This document shows positions 47,160 through 58,330 of a DNA stretch of 64,000 nt, in pieces (the first letter of the stretch is position 1; the number at the start of each line of letters is the position of its first letter). A program made the translations under genes and the position numbers. The stretch covers positions 1,064,501 to 1,128,500 of the forward strand of contig JAPDOI010000187.1 in the NCBI GenBank assembly GCA_029168955.1, read 5' to 3'. Origin of the DNA: Aplectana chamaeleonis (taxonomy: Eukaryota; Nematoda; Chromadorea; Rhabditida; Cosmocercidae). The notes under the pieces were generated by a model. It worked only from the letters and a program-made list of their open reading frames with translations, did no database searches and was not told the origin of the DNA.

Positions 47160-47714
47160 TAAAGGCAGTGGTCGCGATCGAATATGCTTGTCGTCTTTTT
47201 CTCTCTAAACCCTTTTTTGGGTCTCGAGTAATAGGACCTATAAGAAAAAATCGCGAAAAAACCACCGTTTTGGGCCAAATTTGAAACCTGAACTTTCTTG
47301 TCTTTTGATGGTGGACGAGCCCACTCCACATCATCGGCATCGGTGACCTCTGATATCAAGAACGTCAGCTGGCTTGAAATTGAATTTCAATCAATGAAGC
47401 TTTGGATTTATGTACACATCTAGTCAAAAACATTGACTGAAGTGATGCTTTCATTGTTCAACTGTTTTTATTCGTTACATTTGCAGTGATTTCGCCCTCT
47501 GAATGTCGATGATTTTTGACTGCTCGGCATGAGACGGCGATCTTTTTCGTCATCGCTGTGCACGTGTGCACAAAACAGCTTCTTTGGGCCCTAGAAACTC
47601 TAATTCTAGCCCGTTTTTCACCGCTCTACCTTCATAGTTTTCCAGCTGTTTTTGATCTAAGCTGATTTTTGTAGTTTTTTCTATAACGTTTTTCATCGTG
47701 ACCACAGCCTTTAA
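47160..47714. mobile_element. MITE family C, copy 1
   Basis: Ends TAAAGGCAGTGGTCGCGATC and GATGAAAAACGTTATAGAAA-type right arm ending GTGACCACAGCCTTTAA. It is collinear with 60717-61264 over about 550 bp, including GTCTTTTGATGGTGGACGAG. Non-coding. Confidence 0.85.
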
Positions 47715-47724
47715 CCACAATTTA

Positions 47725-48990
47725 GGCGTTTCATAATAGGGTCACTTTGGTAAAGGAAGCGAATTTTTTTGGTGAAAAAAAGTTTTTTTTTGGTGCACTG
47801 CATACTGGTGGCTTGAGATTGCCGAGCAACTTTGTCGTTCACCAAATTTCGTCGGCAAATATCTGCATGATCCTGAATCGTATGGCCATAGGAAGAGATT
47901 CGTTAGGCCAAAGATTCAGCTCAAGGAGAACGTCGCAACGGAAGACTGGTCTCAAACTCAACCAACACGGTCAACGAGGTTCGAGCCGATCTGCGGACGC
48001 CTGTGTCCATAGCGACCATCTGGAGAAGCATTCGCCTTCAGAACAGCTTTGTGCATTGCCGTCTTCGTCCGCCCCCACTGCTCAGAAATTCATAAAACGT
48101 TGCACGACTGTACTTTGCGAGAAACAACACGGTGACAGATTGGTTCAAAGTAATCACTAGTTTCGTAGAATTTCTAAAGTCACATTGTCATTTTCACGTA
48201 TTTTTTCCCACGAAAAAAGTTAGATTTTGATATCCCAGCTGGTTACGCCTATTACTGGAGAGATTTACGGAAGGAACCGATGTTCTCCAGCACAAGGAAC
48301 TTGTGGGGAACTTTCATGGTTTTGGGCGGGTTCTACCAAGGAAGAATGCTCGAGATCTCCTTCATTTCTACCCACATGAACTCGGTCTAGTACCAGAACA
48401 TCCTTAGAGTTCACTTGCAGCCATTTCTTGCCTAGCGCAACGGAAAAATTCAAATTCCAGGAAGACAGTGCTGCCATCCACATGATCCACTCTATGAAAT
48501 CAAGATTTAAGGACTGTTCTCCAGGCCAATGTTCACCCAATGGAGAATGTGTGGGGCATACTTGTGCGTGGCATCTTCGGTGGAAGCCGCACATACGACA
48601 ACGTTGAAGATCTCAAAGCAGCCATTACCCGAGCTTGGAACAGTCTGGACGGGCAAGTGCTTAGAAGGGTGTTCGACTCAATTCAAACCGTGTTTTCGAA
48701 ATAATTTCTAAAGATGGAGGACCGATAAACTTCCATATTTTTGTTTGTACACGCTTCTGATAATATAGCCGTTGAATTTCGGGGATGCCCCTGTACTTAT
48801 GAAATAGCCTGATTTAAGGTTGGAGTCCTAGTTTACCTAAATTCTCTCAGGTTTTTCTATTGAAATGTTGTAGACTGGGGTTTGCAGGTGAGCCGAGTTC
48901 AATGGTAGCCATGAAATGTTCCAAATATTCTTGTGAATTTATATACTAGTGGTCTTGGGGTGCCCCTATACTTATGAAACGCACTGCATG
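47725..48990 (+). mobile_element. Tc3-like transposon, decayed, about 1.27 kb
   Basis: The left end GGCGTTTCATAATAGGGT and right end CCCCTATACTTATGAAACGC form inverted termini. The right side has two copies of the terminal motif (48781-48809 and 48957-48986), 176 bp apart, the IR/DR design. The left inner copy is not obvious. A transposase remnant on the plus strand is described separately. Confidence 0.75.
47900..48705 (+). pseudogene. Tc3-like transposase pseudogene (DD34E type)
   Basis: Read in several frames on the plus strand, in order: VNEVRADLRTPVSIATIWR (second helix-turn-helix of the DNA-binding region), then ARLYFARNNTVTDW, YYWRDLRKEPMFSSTRN, a partial catalytic block QEDSAAIH with the middle Asp, and HPMENVWGILVRG with the Glu of the DD34E triad, then DLKAAITRAWNSLD and RRVFDSIQ. 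Frameshifts and stops separate these blocks, so no functional enzyme is expected. Together with the terminal repeats this identifies the element as Tc1/Tc3-like rather than mariner. Confidence 0.85.
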
Positions 48991-49525
48991 TATTGAATAG
49001 CTCTCCCACATATCAGGCACTGTAGTTTGACGTCATGGCGCGCTCATTTGTAGTCACTTCCTTGCCATTTCAAACAAAATGGCAAGCAAATCCTAAAGCT
49101 AAAGTGCTCGGTTGAGGAAAGGTGAAGTATTCATTCTCTGTTTTTTTTTGTATGAAAAATTTTTGAATACTCTCCTAACCAGAGAACGCGGATCTTATTT
49201 GCACTTTCCTCTTCTCAAGCCATCAAGACATTATGTGAAACAGCGATGAACAAAGCAACCAAATGCTGGTAGATTATTATTAGATACTGGAATCTTTTAC
49301 CCACGAACAAATTTGCGCGAAGACAGCTTCTGGGAGCAGAGTTAACACACATAATTTTTCAACCATTCGATTTCTTTTTGAGCTTATTCTACATGTCTCG
49401 GTGCAGTAAGAAGAGCAGCGGCCCCACCTCAAAAGAACTATCGAAATTGTGGCCTAGGCTATCCTCAGCCTTATAAACTATGAGTTTATGCTGATCAATA
49501 TGACTGCTCAAGACGTACTCGTAAG
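48991..49525. other. No recognisable feature
   Basis: AT-rich, no repeats or coding motifs recognised. Confidence 0.35.
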
Positions 49526-49802
49526 GCTCCGTCCATAGCAGACGTCTTAGCGTCAAGTGACCGTAAGGTGACGCTGACTCCCCAGCGACTCCCTAGCGAC
49601 CACTGCAGCCGGCCAGTCGCTGACGGTTGTGGCATAGTGACCGTAACGGCTGTCACTAATATTATCTATACCATCGTTAACCACGTGCCGACACGTTGAA
49701 TGCGCCAGCCGTCGAGCGTCATGGGCCGGCGTTTGAGCTCTGGCGCATGATGCTCCGACGCCTTGACGCTTTGCCGCTGGTCGTCTGCTATGGACGGATC
49801 CT
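49526..49802. mobile_element. MITE, 277 bp, with 20-bp ends
   Basis: GGCTCCGTCCATAGCAGACG at 49526 is matched inverted by CGTCTGCTATGGACGGATCC at 49783-49802. The internal sequence is GC-rich with imperfect pairing. Non-coding. Confidence 0.75.
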
Positions 49803-50139
49803 AACCTGGTTATACGAAACTTGGACATTGATCAGGCACATTGGGTATTTGACATGTGGGCCTCGGTAACGCGGAAAGACGCGTCAGTGCCCACACAATG
49901 GTGGGGAAGTTCCCGGAGAGAATAGGCCTGATATGGTCGTTATCACTAGGGTGAAGGGCGAATGATGACAGCTTCAAAAGGGACACCCCATTGCATTTCC
50001 CAGGGGTAACATACAAGGTCAAAAATGTCATGAAATTTTTGGCATTTGGAGCTGTGAGTATCGGGAACTGGTGGAGAAAACCGAAGGCAACTCAATGTAC
50101 TGGCCTTTTCGAGACGGATTTCATTACGGATTCAGGTGT

Positions 50140-50250
50140 GTATTTGCAGACGACCGCCCTCGCAACATGCAGCTCGAGGATAATCGTGCTGGGACCACGC
50201 GATCCCAGCACCACTATCTTCGAAGCACGTTTTGCAGCAGCGGTTGTATG
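50140..50250. repeat. Imperfect palindrome
   Basis: GTGCTGGGACCACGCGATCCCAGCAC forms the centre, with weaker pairing of flanking GCAGACGACCGCC and GGTTGTATGCGAAC-type arms. A small fold-back of unknown class. Confidence 0.5.
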
Positions 50251-50391
50251 CGAACTGCACACTTCAGTTTGGTTCTGATAAAGTCGGCAAATTAAGAAGT
50301 AACAGGTTCTTATGTGTAGAATTTGAAAACGAGACATAACGTCATACGATATACGCCAGGTTCAGATAGTGAAGCTAACAGACACGAATGA

Positions 50392-50600
50392 CCTGTACTA
50401 GAGCGCTCACACCATTAAAAGCGTCAAAAAGAGCTAAAAAGTGCCGCATCTAATATTTCGATTCGAGAGTGTTTGAAAAGAAGGGGCGAGCTTGGGTAAA
50501 AAAAAGGCGGAGCCTTGACGCGATGGCTGCTCAAGATGGCTAAGATGCGGTTGTTTTACCTCGTTCCAATGCTACAGCGGCGTAAGCGCTCTAGTACAGG
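50392..50600. mobile_element. Small MITE, 209 bp
   Basis: CCTGTACTAGAGCGCTCAC at 50392 and its inverse GTAAGCGCTCTAGTACAGG at the right end. The interior has no coding motif. Confidence 0.7.
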
Positions 50601-51436
50601 AGCCGGATTCAAGAACGAAACCCGTACTAATATTCAAATGTGGGTATAACACACCATGGTCTTCCTCTACTCTTTACCCGCAACCGCGATAAAGAGTGAG
50701 ATGGCTTGGGTTGGTATGCTATCTAGAGAATAAAATACTCAAAATCCATGCGGGACGAGTTGAGCGCACTAATTTACCATTACTACCAAGATATTCGCAT
50801 ATAGAGGTTTCGTCAATTGTTGTATACGAATGTGACATCCATTTCCACGTATACTACAGTTGTCATCTTTCTTTGTTTTCCAATGCGCAAGTTTGGGCGA
50901 AAAAATCGCTAAACCGGTGAAGTGATTGCAGCGGGACGTTTCCATACGTATAAAACAAGACGTGAAAGATGCTTATGTTCCTGAAACCTGAAAGGAATTA
51001 GCTGTGGAACCACGAAGTCATGGGGTGTATAGGTTAGTGCATTGAATAAATAGAGGTTTAGGCAACACTCCTTGTGGCAATGAAATCTATGTTCAAAAAC
51101 CTGGTCGTGGTTGTGAATGTTACAATAGGTTTTCCAGTTGTCTTTCGGTACGTTTGCAACATTCGGAAACTGGTCCGTACTATATATTTCTGGAATCCGG
51201 TTGATGGAAATGATTTCTAGCAGCATTCCAAAAATTGGGGCATCGCAGCAACGGTTTTACTTAAATCCTTCAGTAATGGCAGTGTCGACCAGTCCGTTAT
51301 GCTAAACGGACAGAAATAACCGTATTTAGGAAATCTAGTCAGGGCATTCCACAAGAAAATCATAGCCACAGGATGGGTTTTTTCTGCGTTATCAAACGTT
51401 TGTGGTACTTCTATCCTACTATTTCCGTATTTCCAG
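50601..51436. other. No recognisable feature
   Basis: Short frames only. If the exon candidates at 44562 and 51437 belong to one gene, this is intronic. Confidence 0.35.
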
Positions 51437-51530
51437 GACCATCACACTGATGGCAACAGTTGGAGTGCAGTTTACAAGCGTATTCTCGGTTTTTTGTATT
51501 GTGTCCGATTTGCTGCAGTACAATACTGAG
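51437..51530 (+). CDS. Candidate second exon of the chemoreceptor-like gene
   Basis: The exon is bounded by CGTATTTCCAG on the left and GAG then GTAAGC on the right, both good nematode splice sites. One base completes the codon left by the 44562 exon; the 31 following codons read TITLMATVGVQFTSVFSVFC then IVSDLLQYNTE, a membrane segment with a following Asp-Leu, as expected for TM2 of a serpentine receptor. It ends in phase 0. The next candidate exon (52338) needs phase 2, so at least one exon is missing or the model is wrong. The two splice sites and matching phase are the evidence. Confidence 0.35.
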
Positions 51531-51938
51531 GTAAGCGCTGAAACATATCGTCAGTGTCTATCGAGTAGGAAACCGATATCACCAATTGGGAGCGGAATCA
51601 TTCGATTAATAGCCATCCTCTCTTCGTTTTCCCGCGCAATTTTCCCCGCCAAGCAGCGTCGCGCCTTACCCCCATCCAGAAATTATGTAATATCAGAGGG
51701 TCTGTTAAATTCCATTTTCTCAAATTTTGAAGCAAATATCACAGGGCGGCTTCAGTAGCATTAGTCTATTAGCGCGTGCAAAACTGCTGCTCCGTGAACG
51801 GTACTTATAACTCAGCGGTTTTTTTTTTTCGACTGGAGTAGGTCGGGAATAGTACTCATTATAAACTTTACTTGATATTGCTACATGCTAGCAAACATGG
51901 TCGAGATAACAGCATAGATATGTCTGTACGGCCCCTAC

Positions 51939-52038
51939 TATGTCGTCAACGACGTTTGAAGCGCTGAAAGCCATCCAGGATGACAATATTCGAGCAATTA
52001 TGTCTTGCACGCCCGTATTTTTATAACCCTTCGAATAA
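51939..52038 (-). pseudogene. Inverted duplicate of the exon at 52338, acceptor lost
   Basis: On the minus strand this 100-bp stretch matches 52338-52437: YSKGYKNTGVQDIIARILSS then WMAFSASNVVDDI aligns with the plus-strand copy throughout. About 60 bp of upstream intron-like sequence also match (TTTTCTCAA and CTTTTCATTC). The acceptor is changed from CATTCAG to CATTCTT, and the donor is GTAGGG. It looks like a decayed inverted exon copy. Confidence 0.6.
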
Positions 52039-52337
52039 AAGAATGAAAAGTTACATTTGAGAAAACATGTGATAATTGAGAGTGATAGCACTATCAAAAG
52101 GTAGTGCACGAGAAAAAACGGCTCAATTTACTTAAATATAATATGTCTAAATACCCATGAACTCTCGTCCACTTTCGAGAATGCTGCTCTACTCCGGCTG
52201 ACTTTTTGAATTGGAGGATTTCATCGCTGCACAAACATGCAACAGGTTAATCGGGCTGTTTCTCTCTTGCACTCCGTTTTGGTAGTGTTATCACTCTAAG
52301 TTGCCACATGTTTTCTCAAGTTTACCTTTTCATTCAG

Positions 52338-52437
52338 TTACTCGAAGGGGTGTGAAAATACAGGAGTGCGAGACATGATTGGTCAAATATTGTCATCGTG
52401 GATGGTTTTCAACGCCTCAAACGTTGTTGACGATATG
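52338..52437 (+). CDS. Candidate exon, duplicated inverted at 51939
   Basis: Bounded by CTTTTCATTCAG and by ATG then GTAAGG, good nematode splice sites. One base plus 33 codons read YSKGCENTGVRDMIGQILSS then WMVFNASNVVDDM. Conservation of the frame between this copy and the inverted one (no stops, mainly conservative changes) supports coding. It ends in phase 0, and the next candidate (53154) is open in phase 0. The family was not recognised; it need not belong to the receptor exons upstream. Confidence 0.45.
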
Positions 52438-52531
52438 GTAAGGGCAATGCGTGCCTTATTATGCTGATATCATGGCCATGTTTGTGAGCGTGTATGCTGC
52501 CTTTAGGCCGCTCAGAGTGCCCGTCTTTGAC

Positions 52532-53024
52532 TTAAAGGCAGTGTTCACGATGAAAATCGTTTCCCTGTTCTTCCACCTATCTTGAATAGGGCCCCATGCT
52601 GATTCTAATGATGTCTCTGAGGTCTTTCAAGACCATTCGGGAACGGAGTTATGGCCCTCAAAGATTGAGCTAAGGAAAAATGGTCGACGAGTTGTCCAAG
52701 GCTTGTAACTTCCGTCTTTTGCAGCCGATGTGTACGGGCCGACCAGAGTAAAGAGAGAAGTTGAGAATGAAGGGAAGAACGGGGCTAATGAATGGAAATC
52801 ATCGCTCATCTCACGATCTCGAGCATTCATTTGTTCACGTCGGTGGGCGTGTGTTGCGTTTTTGGGGTTTGCCTTACGCTCTAATTGTCAAATTCGGGCT
52901 CTTTTGGAGCTTTTCCTTGCTCGTTTTCATGCGTTCTTTCGACGTTAACGTTACAGTGTGTCCCTCCACTACCCATTCCTAGTGGGAACTGAGACAAATT
53001 TTCTATCGTGAACACTGCCTTTAA
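52532..53024. mobile_element. MITE family B, copy 3 (inverted)
   Basis: Ends TTAAAGGCAGTGTTCACGAT and ATCGTGAACACTGCCTTTAA. Its interior is the reverse complement of 17903-18396 and 22578-23072. Non-coding. Confidence 0.85.
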
Positions 53025-53153
53025 GGATATGCCCCCCCCCCCTCCCCCCCGACGTGGAAAGGGGGTTCTGCACCGGCAGTCGTAGACGTTCAGATTGCTT
53101 CAGTTTTCTCAAGTTCTCCCTTAACATTGTTGAAATTTGTTATTTTCCTTTAG

Positions 53154-53198
53154 CGTATCTGTCATCATTTACGGGAGAAGACCATAAAGGCCTATGAG
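53154..53198 (+). CDS. Possible short exon, 15 codons
   Basis: TTATTTTCCTTTAG precedes a 45-base segment reading RICHHLREKTIKAYE in phase 0, followed by GAG and GTTTCT (weak donor). It would continue the exon ending at 52437 across a MITE-bearing intron. Support is only splice-site and phase compatibility. Confidence 0.2.
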
Positions 53199-53324
53199 GT
53201 TTCTTGTCTCACAATAGCCTGGCAATGAACAAGTGGTTCCATGGCTCCGAAAGTTTCGTTAAGAGAATAGACAAAAATACTGTGATAAAAACGCTACCCA
53301 TTCTCAGTGGAAACTAAACCCCTT

Positions 53325-53348
53325 TTCCATCGTGAACACTGCCTTTAG
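53325..53348. mobile_element. Right-end remnant of an AAGGCAG-type MITE
   Basis: TTCCATCGTGAACACTGCCTTTA matches the right terminus of MITE families A and B. No left end was found nearby. Confidence 0.6.
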
Positions 53349-53833
53349 GCTTCTGGGATGATAACTTCATTATGTCTGTACCGTTTCAAAGCAAGCTCGT
53401 TGGTGGGTGTAGTCTCGACTCCCCTCACGTCTGTGGAAGGAAATCTGAAAACATCTGTTGCGAAGGATTCCAATTATAATTTATTCTAATCAAATTGATT
53501 ACAAGGTCATAGCGAAACCAAACCAATACAGCCCCTCCGCGGCTGGAACGAGTATCGCATTTCAAAAGCAAATTTGAGCTAGTCATTCGCGGGAGAATCC
53601 AAGGCGCAGCGAGATTCAGATTGATTATCAGGCATCACGCAGTTTGCATTCTGCAAAGGTTTTACGAGCACGCTTCAATCTACTGATTTCCAAGTGGACT
53701 GTTTAGCAATCTCTTACACGGTGTTAACGCACTGTTCGTCAAGCTACAAACCGCGTAAATGTCTGTCTCCAAGCCAACACTTTGCATTGGCCTCGCATGA
53801 GACCACATGCAGGACCGATGAGGGTTGTCAAAG
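53349..53833. other. Mostly unrecognised; fragment resembling 43515-43565
   Basis: About 53501-53550 (ATTACAAGGTCATAGCGAAA, then CGCGGCTGGAACGAG) resembles 43511-43563. No coding signal was seen. Confidence 0.4.
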
Positions 53834-54139
53834 TATAGTCTACAGCAATGGAAGTAAGACCTGGTGAGGTTGCGGATTCTTCTTAACATACTGTAGCCTG
53901 ATAGTCTTATCAATCATTTTTTTCGAAATAACTAAAATTCGTCGGTTAGTTTCGGCTTCCGCTCTCACATTTTCACCTGTTTTCATTGCTTCCAAAGATG
54001 TGGTTGTATCGGTGAACACACAGACTCACCCATCTATCAAAGCTGTTCCGGAAAAATGAGCGATACCACTAACAAACTACCGTATGTTAGGACGAGTCCG
54101 CAACCTCACCAGGTCCTACTAATATTGCTGTAGACTATA
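53834..54139. mobile_element. MITE related to family E, 306 bp
   Basis: TATAGTCTACAGCAATGGAAG at the left and the inverse ending at 54139 both continue into ACCTGGTGAGGTTGCGGA. The GGTGNGGTTGCGG block resembles family E termini (24972 and 28755), suggesting a diverged relative. Confidence 0.7.
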
Positions 54140-54476
54140 TGTGTGTCCTATGTAAGAGGAGAAGCTGCATCTGCATCTGAGACGGTGTTTTTTTTTTTGA
54201 TAGAGCAAAGTAGGATTCTGAGATCAAAAATGGTCGAACTCACAACGGGCAGAATTCTCGGTTTGAAAAATCCTGTTCTCGAGGCAGCGCTGTGTTGGAG
54301 GAAGTTCGATAAGTTGAGTTCCAGGCTGGATCTAGACTCTTCGCTGCTATTCTGTGTGCGTGCTGCAGAATTTGGCCAGGGTTCTGGAAACATGACTTCT
54401 CAGAAACGGGGTGCGTTCATCAAAGGACGTGGGGTAAAAAAGCAGAAGCTCGGTCGGTAAAATAAAATTTATATAT

Positions 54477-54752
54477 TGTGCTTTTCTGGGCCAAATTCCG
54501 GTCCGCAATCGCGTCCGGACACGCTTTGCGGCCGCACGCGCTCGAGTCAGTCGAGTTTCCAGCGCCAAAGCCGACTCGATATGGCTTTTTTATACAGTTT
54601 TCTCCATTTTGTTTAGTTTCCAGTTTCTGAAACCCACCTAAAGTCAACAGATCGGCGGCTGCGGCGCTGGAAACTCTTTCGAATTGAAAGCGCACGGCCG
54701 CAGAGCGTGTCAAGACGCGATTGCGGACCGGAATTTGGCCCAGAGAAGCACA
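54477..54752. mobile_element. Fold-back MITE, 276 bp, about 60-bp arms
   Basis: TGTGCTTTTCTGGGCCAAAT at 54477 is matched inverted up to 54752, continuing through TCCGGTCCGCAATCGCGTC. Loop sequence includes two GTTTCCAGCGCC-like words in inverted order. Non-coding. Confidence 0.8.
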
Positions 54753-55586
54753 GTAGAACTTTTACGGCTCGCATAGTATGGTATTCATGTCTTAATTCGG
54801 TTGCATCTAATATATCTTTTTTTACTTATACCCTGATTGATATTCGCGACAATGTCACGTAGACATATAACGAGCCATTGCGTTTTTTCTGCCGTATCTT
54901 CGTGATTCGAGGTTGACTATGTAGTGATTATGTGTAGCAAGCACATAGCAAACCAGGGAACGCAGTTTACAGTAAGCACCACCTGGAACCCTTCATTTTT
55001 TATTCTTTAATTCATCGCGTAAGTGAGGACCTTCAAAGTCACAGTCTAACCTCAGGAGCAAAATTTGATATTATAGTCCGCCCACTGTGAAGAGCAAGCC
55101 TGCCGAGCGCGAGATCTCAATTCGATCAAATGAGTGAGAAACTACAGAAAAAAAGTCGGCCCGCCCCTACTACCCAAAAAACTTAAGTAAGCGTTTCACC
55201 CCGAATACGGAACCAAAATTTTTGTGAACGAAAAAATCGATTTGTGTGGCAATGCTCAAAGGCAAGGTGTACAATAGCAGAACTCTGGGTTCCCTTTCCC
55301 AGCAATGCACGCGTTCATAACACACGTTCACCTCTCTTCATGCAACGGACAACCATTCCCAGCTCGACGTCATGGCTCACCCGCGCAAAATCATCACAGA
55401 GTTACTCCACTATTATTTATAGGCGTTAGGACACGAATGGTGTGTATACAAGTCTGTTAGTACCTGCTCGTTGGTGCCCCTGCTTCTACTGAACCCAGCA
55501 AACGTTTGAGTGTACAAAGGGAACGTTCGAGCGTATAGCGTGCACAACTACATATATCGCGAAAGTATCCCATAAATTGTATAAAG
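54753..55586. other. No recognisable feature upstream of the RTE element
   Basis: Includes the probable 5' untranslated part of the retrotransposon near its right edge; the exact 5' boundary could not be placed. Otherwise no motifs were recognised. Confidence 0.4.
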
Positions 55587-56960
55587 GTGTTGTTGTCCGG
55601 CACACTAAGGCTTCTGGTCCATAACACCTTAGGATCCGTACCTAAGGAGTTTATGGAGTCTTCGCCCACAAGCCACAATTTCGCCACCCTGAACTGTCGA
55701 TCGCTGTCGAGTGATATCCAAAAAACTGCGCTACCCAGACTTCTGAGCTATTTCCATGCACCGTTTGCTGCTTTGCAGGAAACCCGCCTCAAGGATAGAC
55801 CCGTCATCAACGTCGGAGAGTACACCATCTACTGCGGTAACGCTGACGATAGGAGAGTGGGAGGCTGTGCAATAGCTGTAAGGAAGGATTTCAATGGTAC
55901 GGTCAAAGAGTTTGGCTCAACGTCGTGTCGGAATGCATTCGTACGACTGCGGGATCACAGAGGATTCAATCTGTGGATAGTGAGTGCTCATGCGCCCACT
56001 GAAACCGCCGAAGACAATTCGAAGGATGCGTTTTATGAGGAACTCAATACGTTGCTGGCCAGGATACCTTGTCAGCATGCTGTTGTCGTGGGGATTGACG
56101 CAAATGCGAAGATGGGACTTCATCAGGAATCCGAAGTACTCGGTAAATGGTTCTACCCAGTGGAGCAAACATTGGACAATGGTTACCGCCTTGTCGACTT
56201 TTGTGAACGCAGTGGTCTGATTATTGCATCGACATTCAAGAGGAATCATCGCAGCCATCAGCTTACATGGCAGAGACCAACCCAGATATCTCCAGAAGAG
56301 CAGCGGAAGCGGAAGATGACAACTTTGAAGCTACAGCTTGACTATGTCCTGACGAGGAATATTCCAGTATCGGACATTCGAAGATCTAGAGCTGTGAGGG
56401 ATGTCGCATTCGATTCGGATCACCGTCCTGTTCTGTTGAACTTCACTGCGAGGATTCATAAGAGGAAGCGAGGGGCTCAGCCTCTCCAGAGGATTGACAT
56501 GACAAGTCTCAGAGATGAAGAGTGCAGAAGGAATTTTCGACAACGCGTTTCCATTCACATCGGAGTACGGACTAAGAAGAAACTTTGCGACGCGGTTTCT
56601 TTTGTCAAGTGCATCCAGGACGCTTCGAAAATGGCACTCCCGGTTGTACAGCCTAAGAAGAAGTTCGTCTACGTCCCAGAGAGAACGACGTCTACTTGCA
56701 ACAAGGTATGTGCTCTCCGAACTGCAGAAAACTTCGTGGAGGAGAAGCGTCTGAGGAGGAATTTGCGTCGGCAGCTACAAAGTGACCGCGAACGGGAGTG
56801 GACGTGTAGAGCTAAGGAGTTCGAGAAGGCTTGGGAGGAGAAGAATCCGAGGAGAGCCTACACGTTGCTGCGACAGTACAGCGGGAAGATGAAGAGATGT
56901 TCTCCTGTCTTGAACACTACCAATGGAGTTGCAGTTGGTGATGCGACGCTGCCAATATAG
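55587..56960 (+). pseudogene. RTE endonuclease domain (APE type)
   Basis: 457 codons, open up to a TAG. Endonuclease motifs appear in order: TLNCRSL (Asn), ALQETRL (catalytic Glu), IVSAHAPT, GIDANAKMG (Asp and Asn), LTWQRPTQ, LQLDYVLTR, and DSDHRPVL (the SDH catalytic block). A basic linker follows (about residue 280 onward) with LRRNLRRQLQ. The stop at the end falls where a tryptophan codon is expected (PI then stop then KNYFSS), so it is a nonsense change rather than the true end. Confidence 0.9.
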
Positions 56961-57911
56961 AAGAATTACTTCAGTTCATTACTGAATTGTCCAGCGCGAT
57001 CAATACCTGACCTCCCGCATGCTCAGAGAGCACATTAATATGTCAGTGGGGAACCGCTGACCGAGTCTGAAGTTTCGGATTGTGTCCGGAAAATGAAGAA
57101 TGGAAAGGCAGGTGGAGATGACAACATCACTGCTGAAATGCTGAAAGCTCTTCCTCCGTCTGAGATTTATGAAATGACCGACACCATCCGTGCCATATGG
57201 ATGAGCGAAAGGTTACCTGATTTGTGGAGACATGCAATCATCTTACCTCTTCACAAGGAGCTATCCGTCACGGATCCTAAGAACTACAGAGGAATCTCTC
57301 TACTTCGTGTCATGTACAAGGTTTTAGAACGTATCATTCTCGAGCGACTTATCAAACATTTTGAAGGAACGACCAGAGATGAGCAAGCCGGTTTTCGACC
57401 TGGAAGATCGACCATCGACCAAGTGTTCGTCGTGAGAAGAGTAATCGAATCGTGGCAGCGGTATTCGGAGCCAATGCAGCTTGCTTTTTCGGACTTTGAA
57501 GCCGCGTTCGACTCTCCTCATCGTGATCGATTGCTCAATGCTCTGCGAGCAGATGGAGTCCCGGAAAAGTATGTTTGGTAAATCGAGGACATGAACAGAG
57601 GAACAACTGCAGCAGTTCGTTCAGCTTTCGAGGTAAAAACAGGAGTAAGGCGAGGAACCGCAGCAGGACCTTTTCTTTTCAACTTCATCGTTGATGACAT
57701 CATGCGCAGAGTTGCAGAACAGTTTCCTGCGGACGTGATCCTAACACCATCATGACGCTCCCTTGTCGAGCTGGAATACGCCGACGACATTGCGTTATTT
57801 GCTGAAAACAACGCAAAACTGCAGAGGATCGTGAACCTCGTTTCAAAGTATGCCGCAGCCCATCGACTTCGTTTTCGCCCCGACAAATGCGAGCAGATGT
57901 GGGGGAGTTTC
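56961..57911 (+). pseudogene. RTE reverse transcriptase domain, first part
   Basis: After a frameshift near 57030 the frame continues SGEPLTESEVSDCVRKMKN, then KAGGDDNITAEML, LHKELSVTDPKNYRGISLL, DEQAGFRPGRSTIDQVF and LAFSDFEAAFDSPHRDRLL (motif A Asp). TAA replaces a Leu codon at 57579. The copy lacks 18 bp (six residues) present at 27.3 kb after AAVR. A TGA replaces Gly in TPSGRS. The catalytic LEYADDIALF is intact here, unlike the 27.2-kb copy. The nested element interrupts the sequence after DKCEQMW. Confidence 0.9.
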
Positions 57912-58256
57912 ACAAGGGACCACTTCGAACGAAAAATGGAGTTTTGAAAAACGGTCTTTTGAGGGTTGAAGAGGGGTTAGAAAAAACAATTCGAGATTTT
58001 AAAATTTCACTCAGTCCTCACGGGTTGATCAAAAACGATAAAAAAAGGAAGAAACCAGAACGTTGGATTGGGAGGACGTAGCACAAATGTGAGCTATACA
58101 GTGGCCTTGAAATCATCTGAACAGGTTCTCCTAAAAGTTTGAAGCAGAAATCTAGCTAGGTTCTCGAGTTATGAATTGTTCATTGATCCCCTGAACAATG
58201 CTCGTTTCATGCAAACCACCGATCATTGCAATGTGATAGTTGGGAGTACCTGGCAT

Positions 58257-58330
58257 CACATCGTGGCCTAGTCGGTTAGGCGTTGGATTACAAGGCAATT
58301 GAAAGATGGTTCGAATACTGTGGGATCATC
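58257..58330 (+). tRNA. tRNA-like remnant or SINE-type promoter, degraded
   Basis: TGGCCTAGTCGG at 58264-58275 fits the tRNA A box and GGTTCGAATAC at about 58308-58318 is close to the B box, with tRNA-like spacing and a D-arm-like GCCTAGTCGGTTAGGC. The anticodon and T stems pair poorly, so this is not a functional tRNA. A tRNA pseudogene or SINE head is the likely explanation. Confidence 0.4.
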
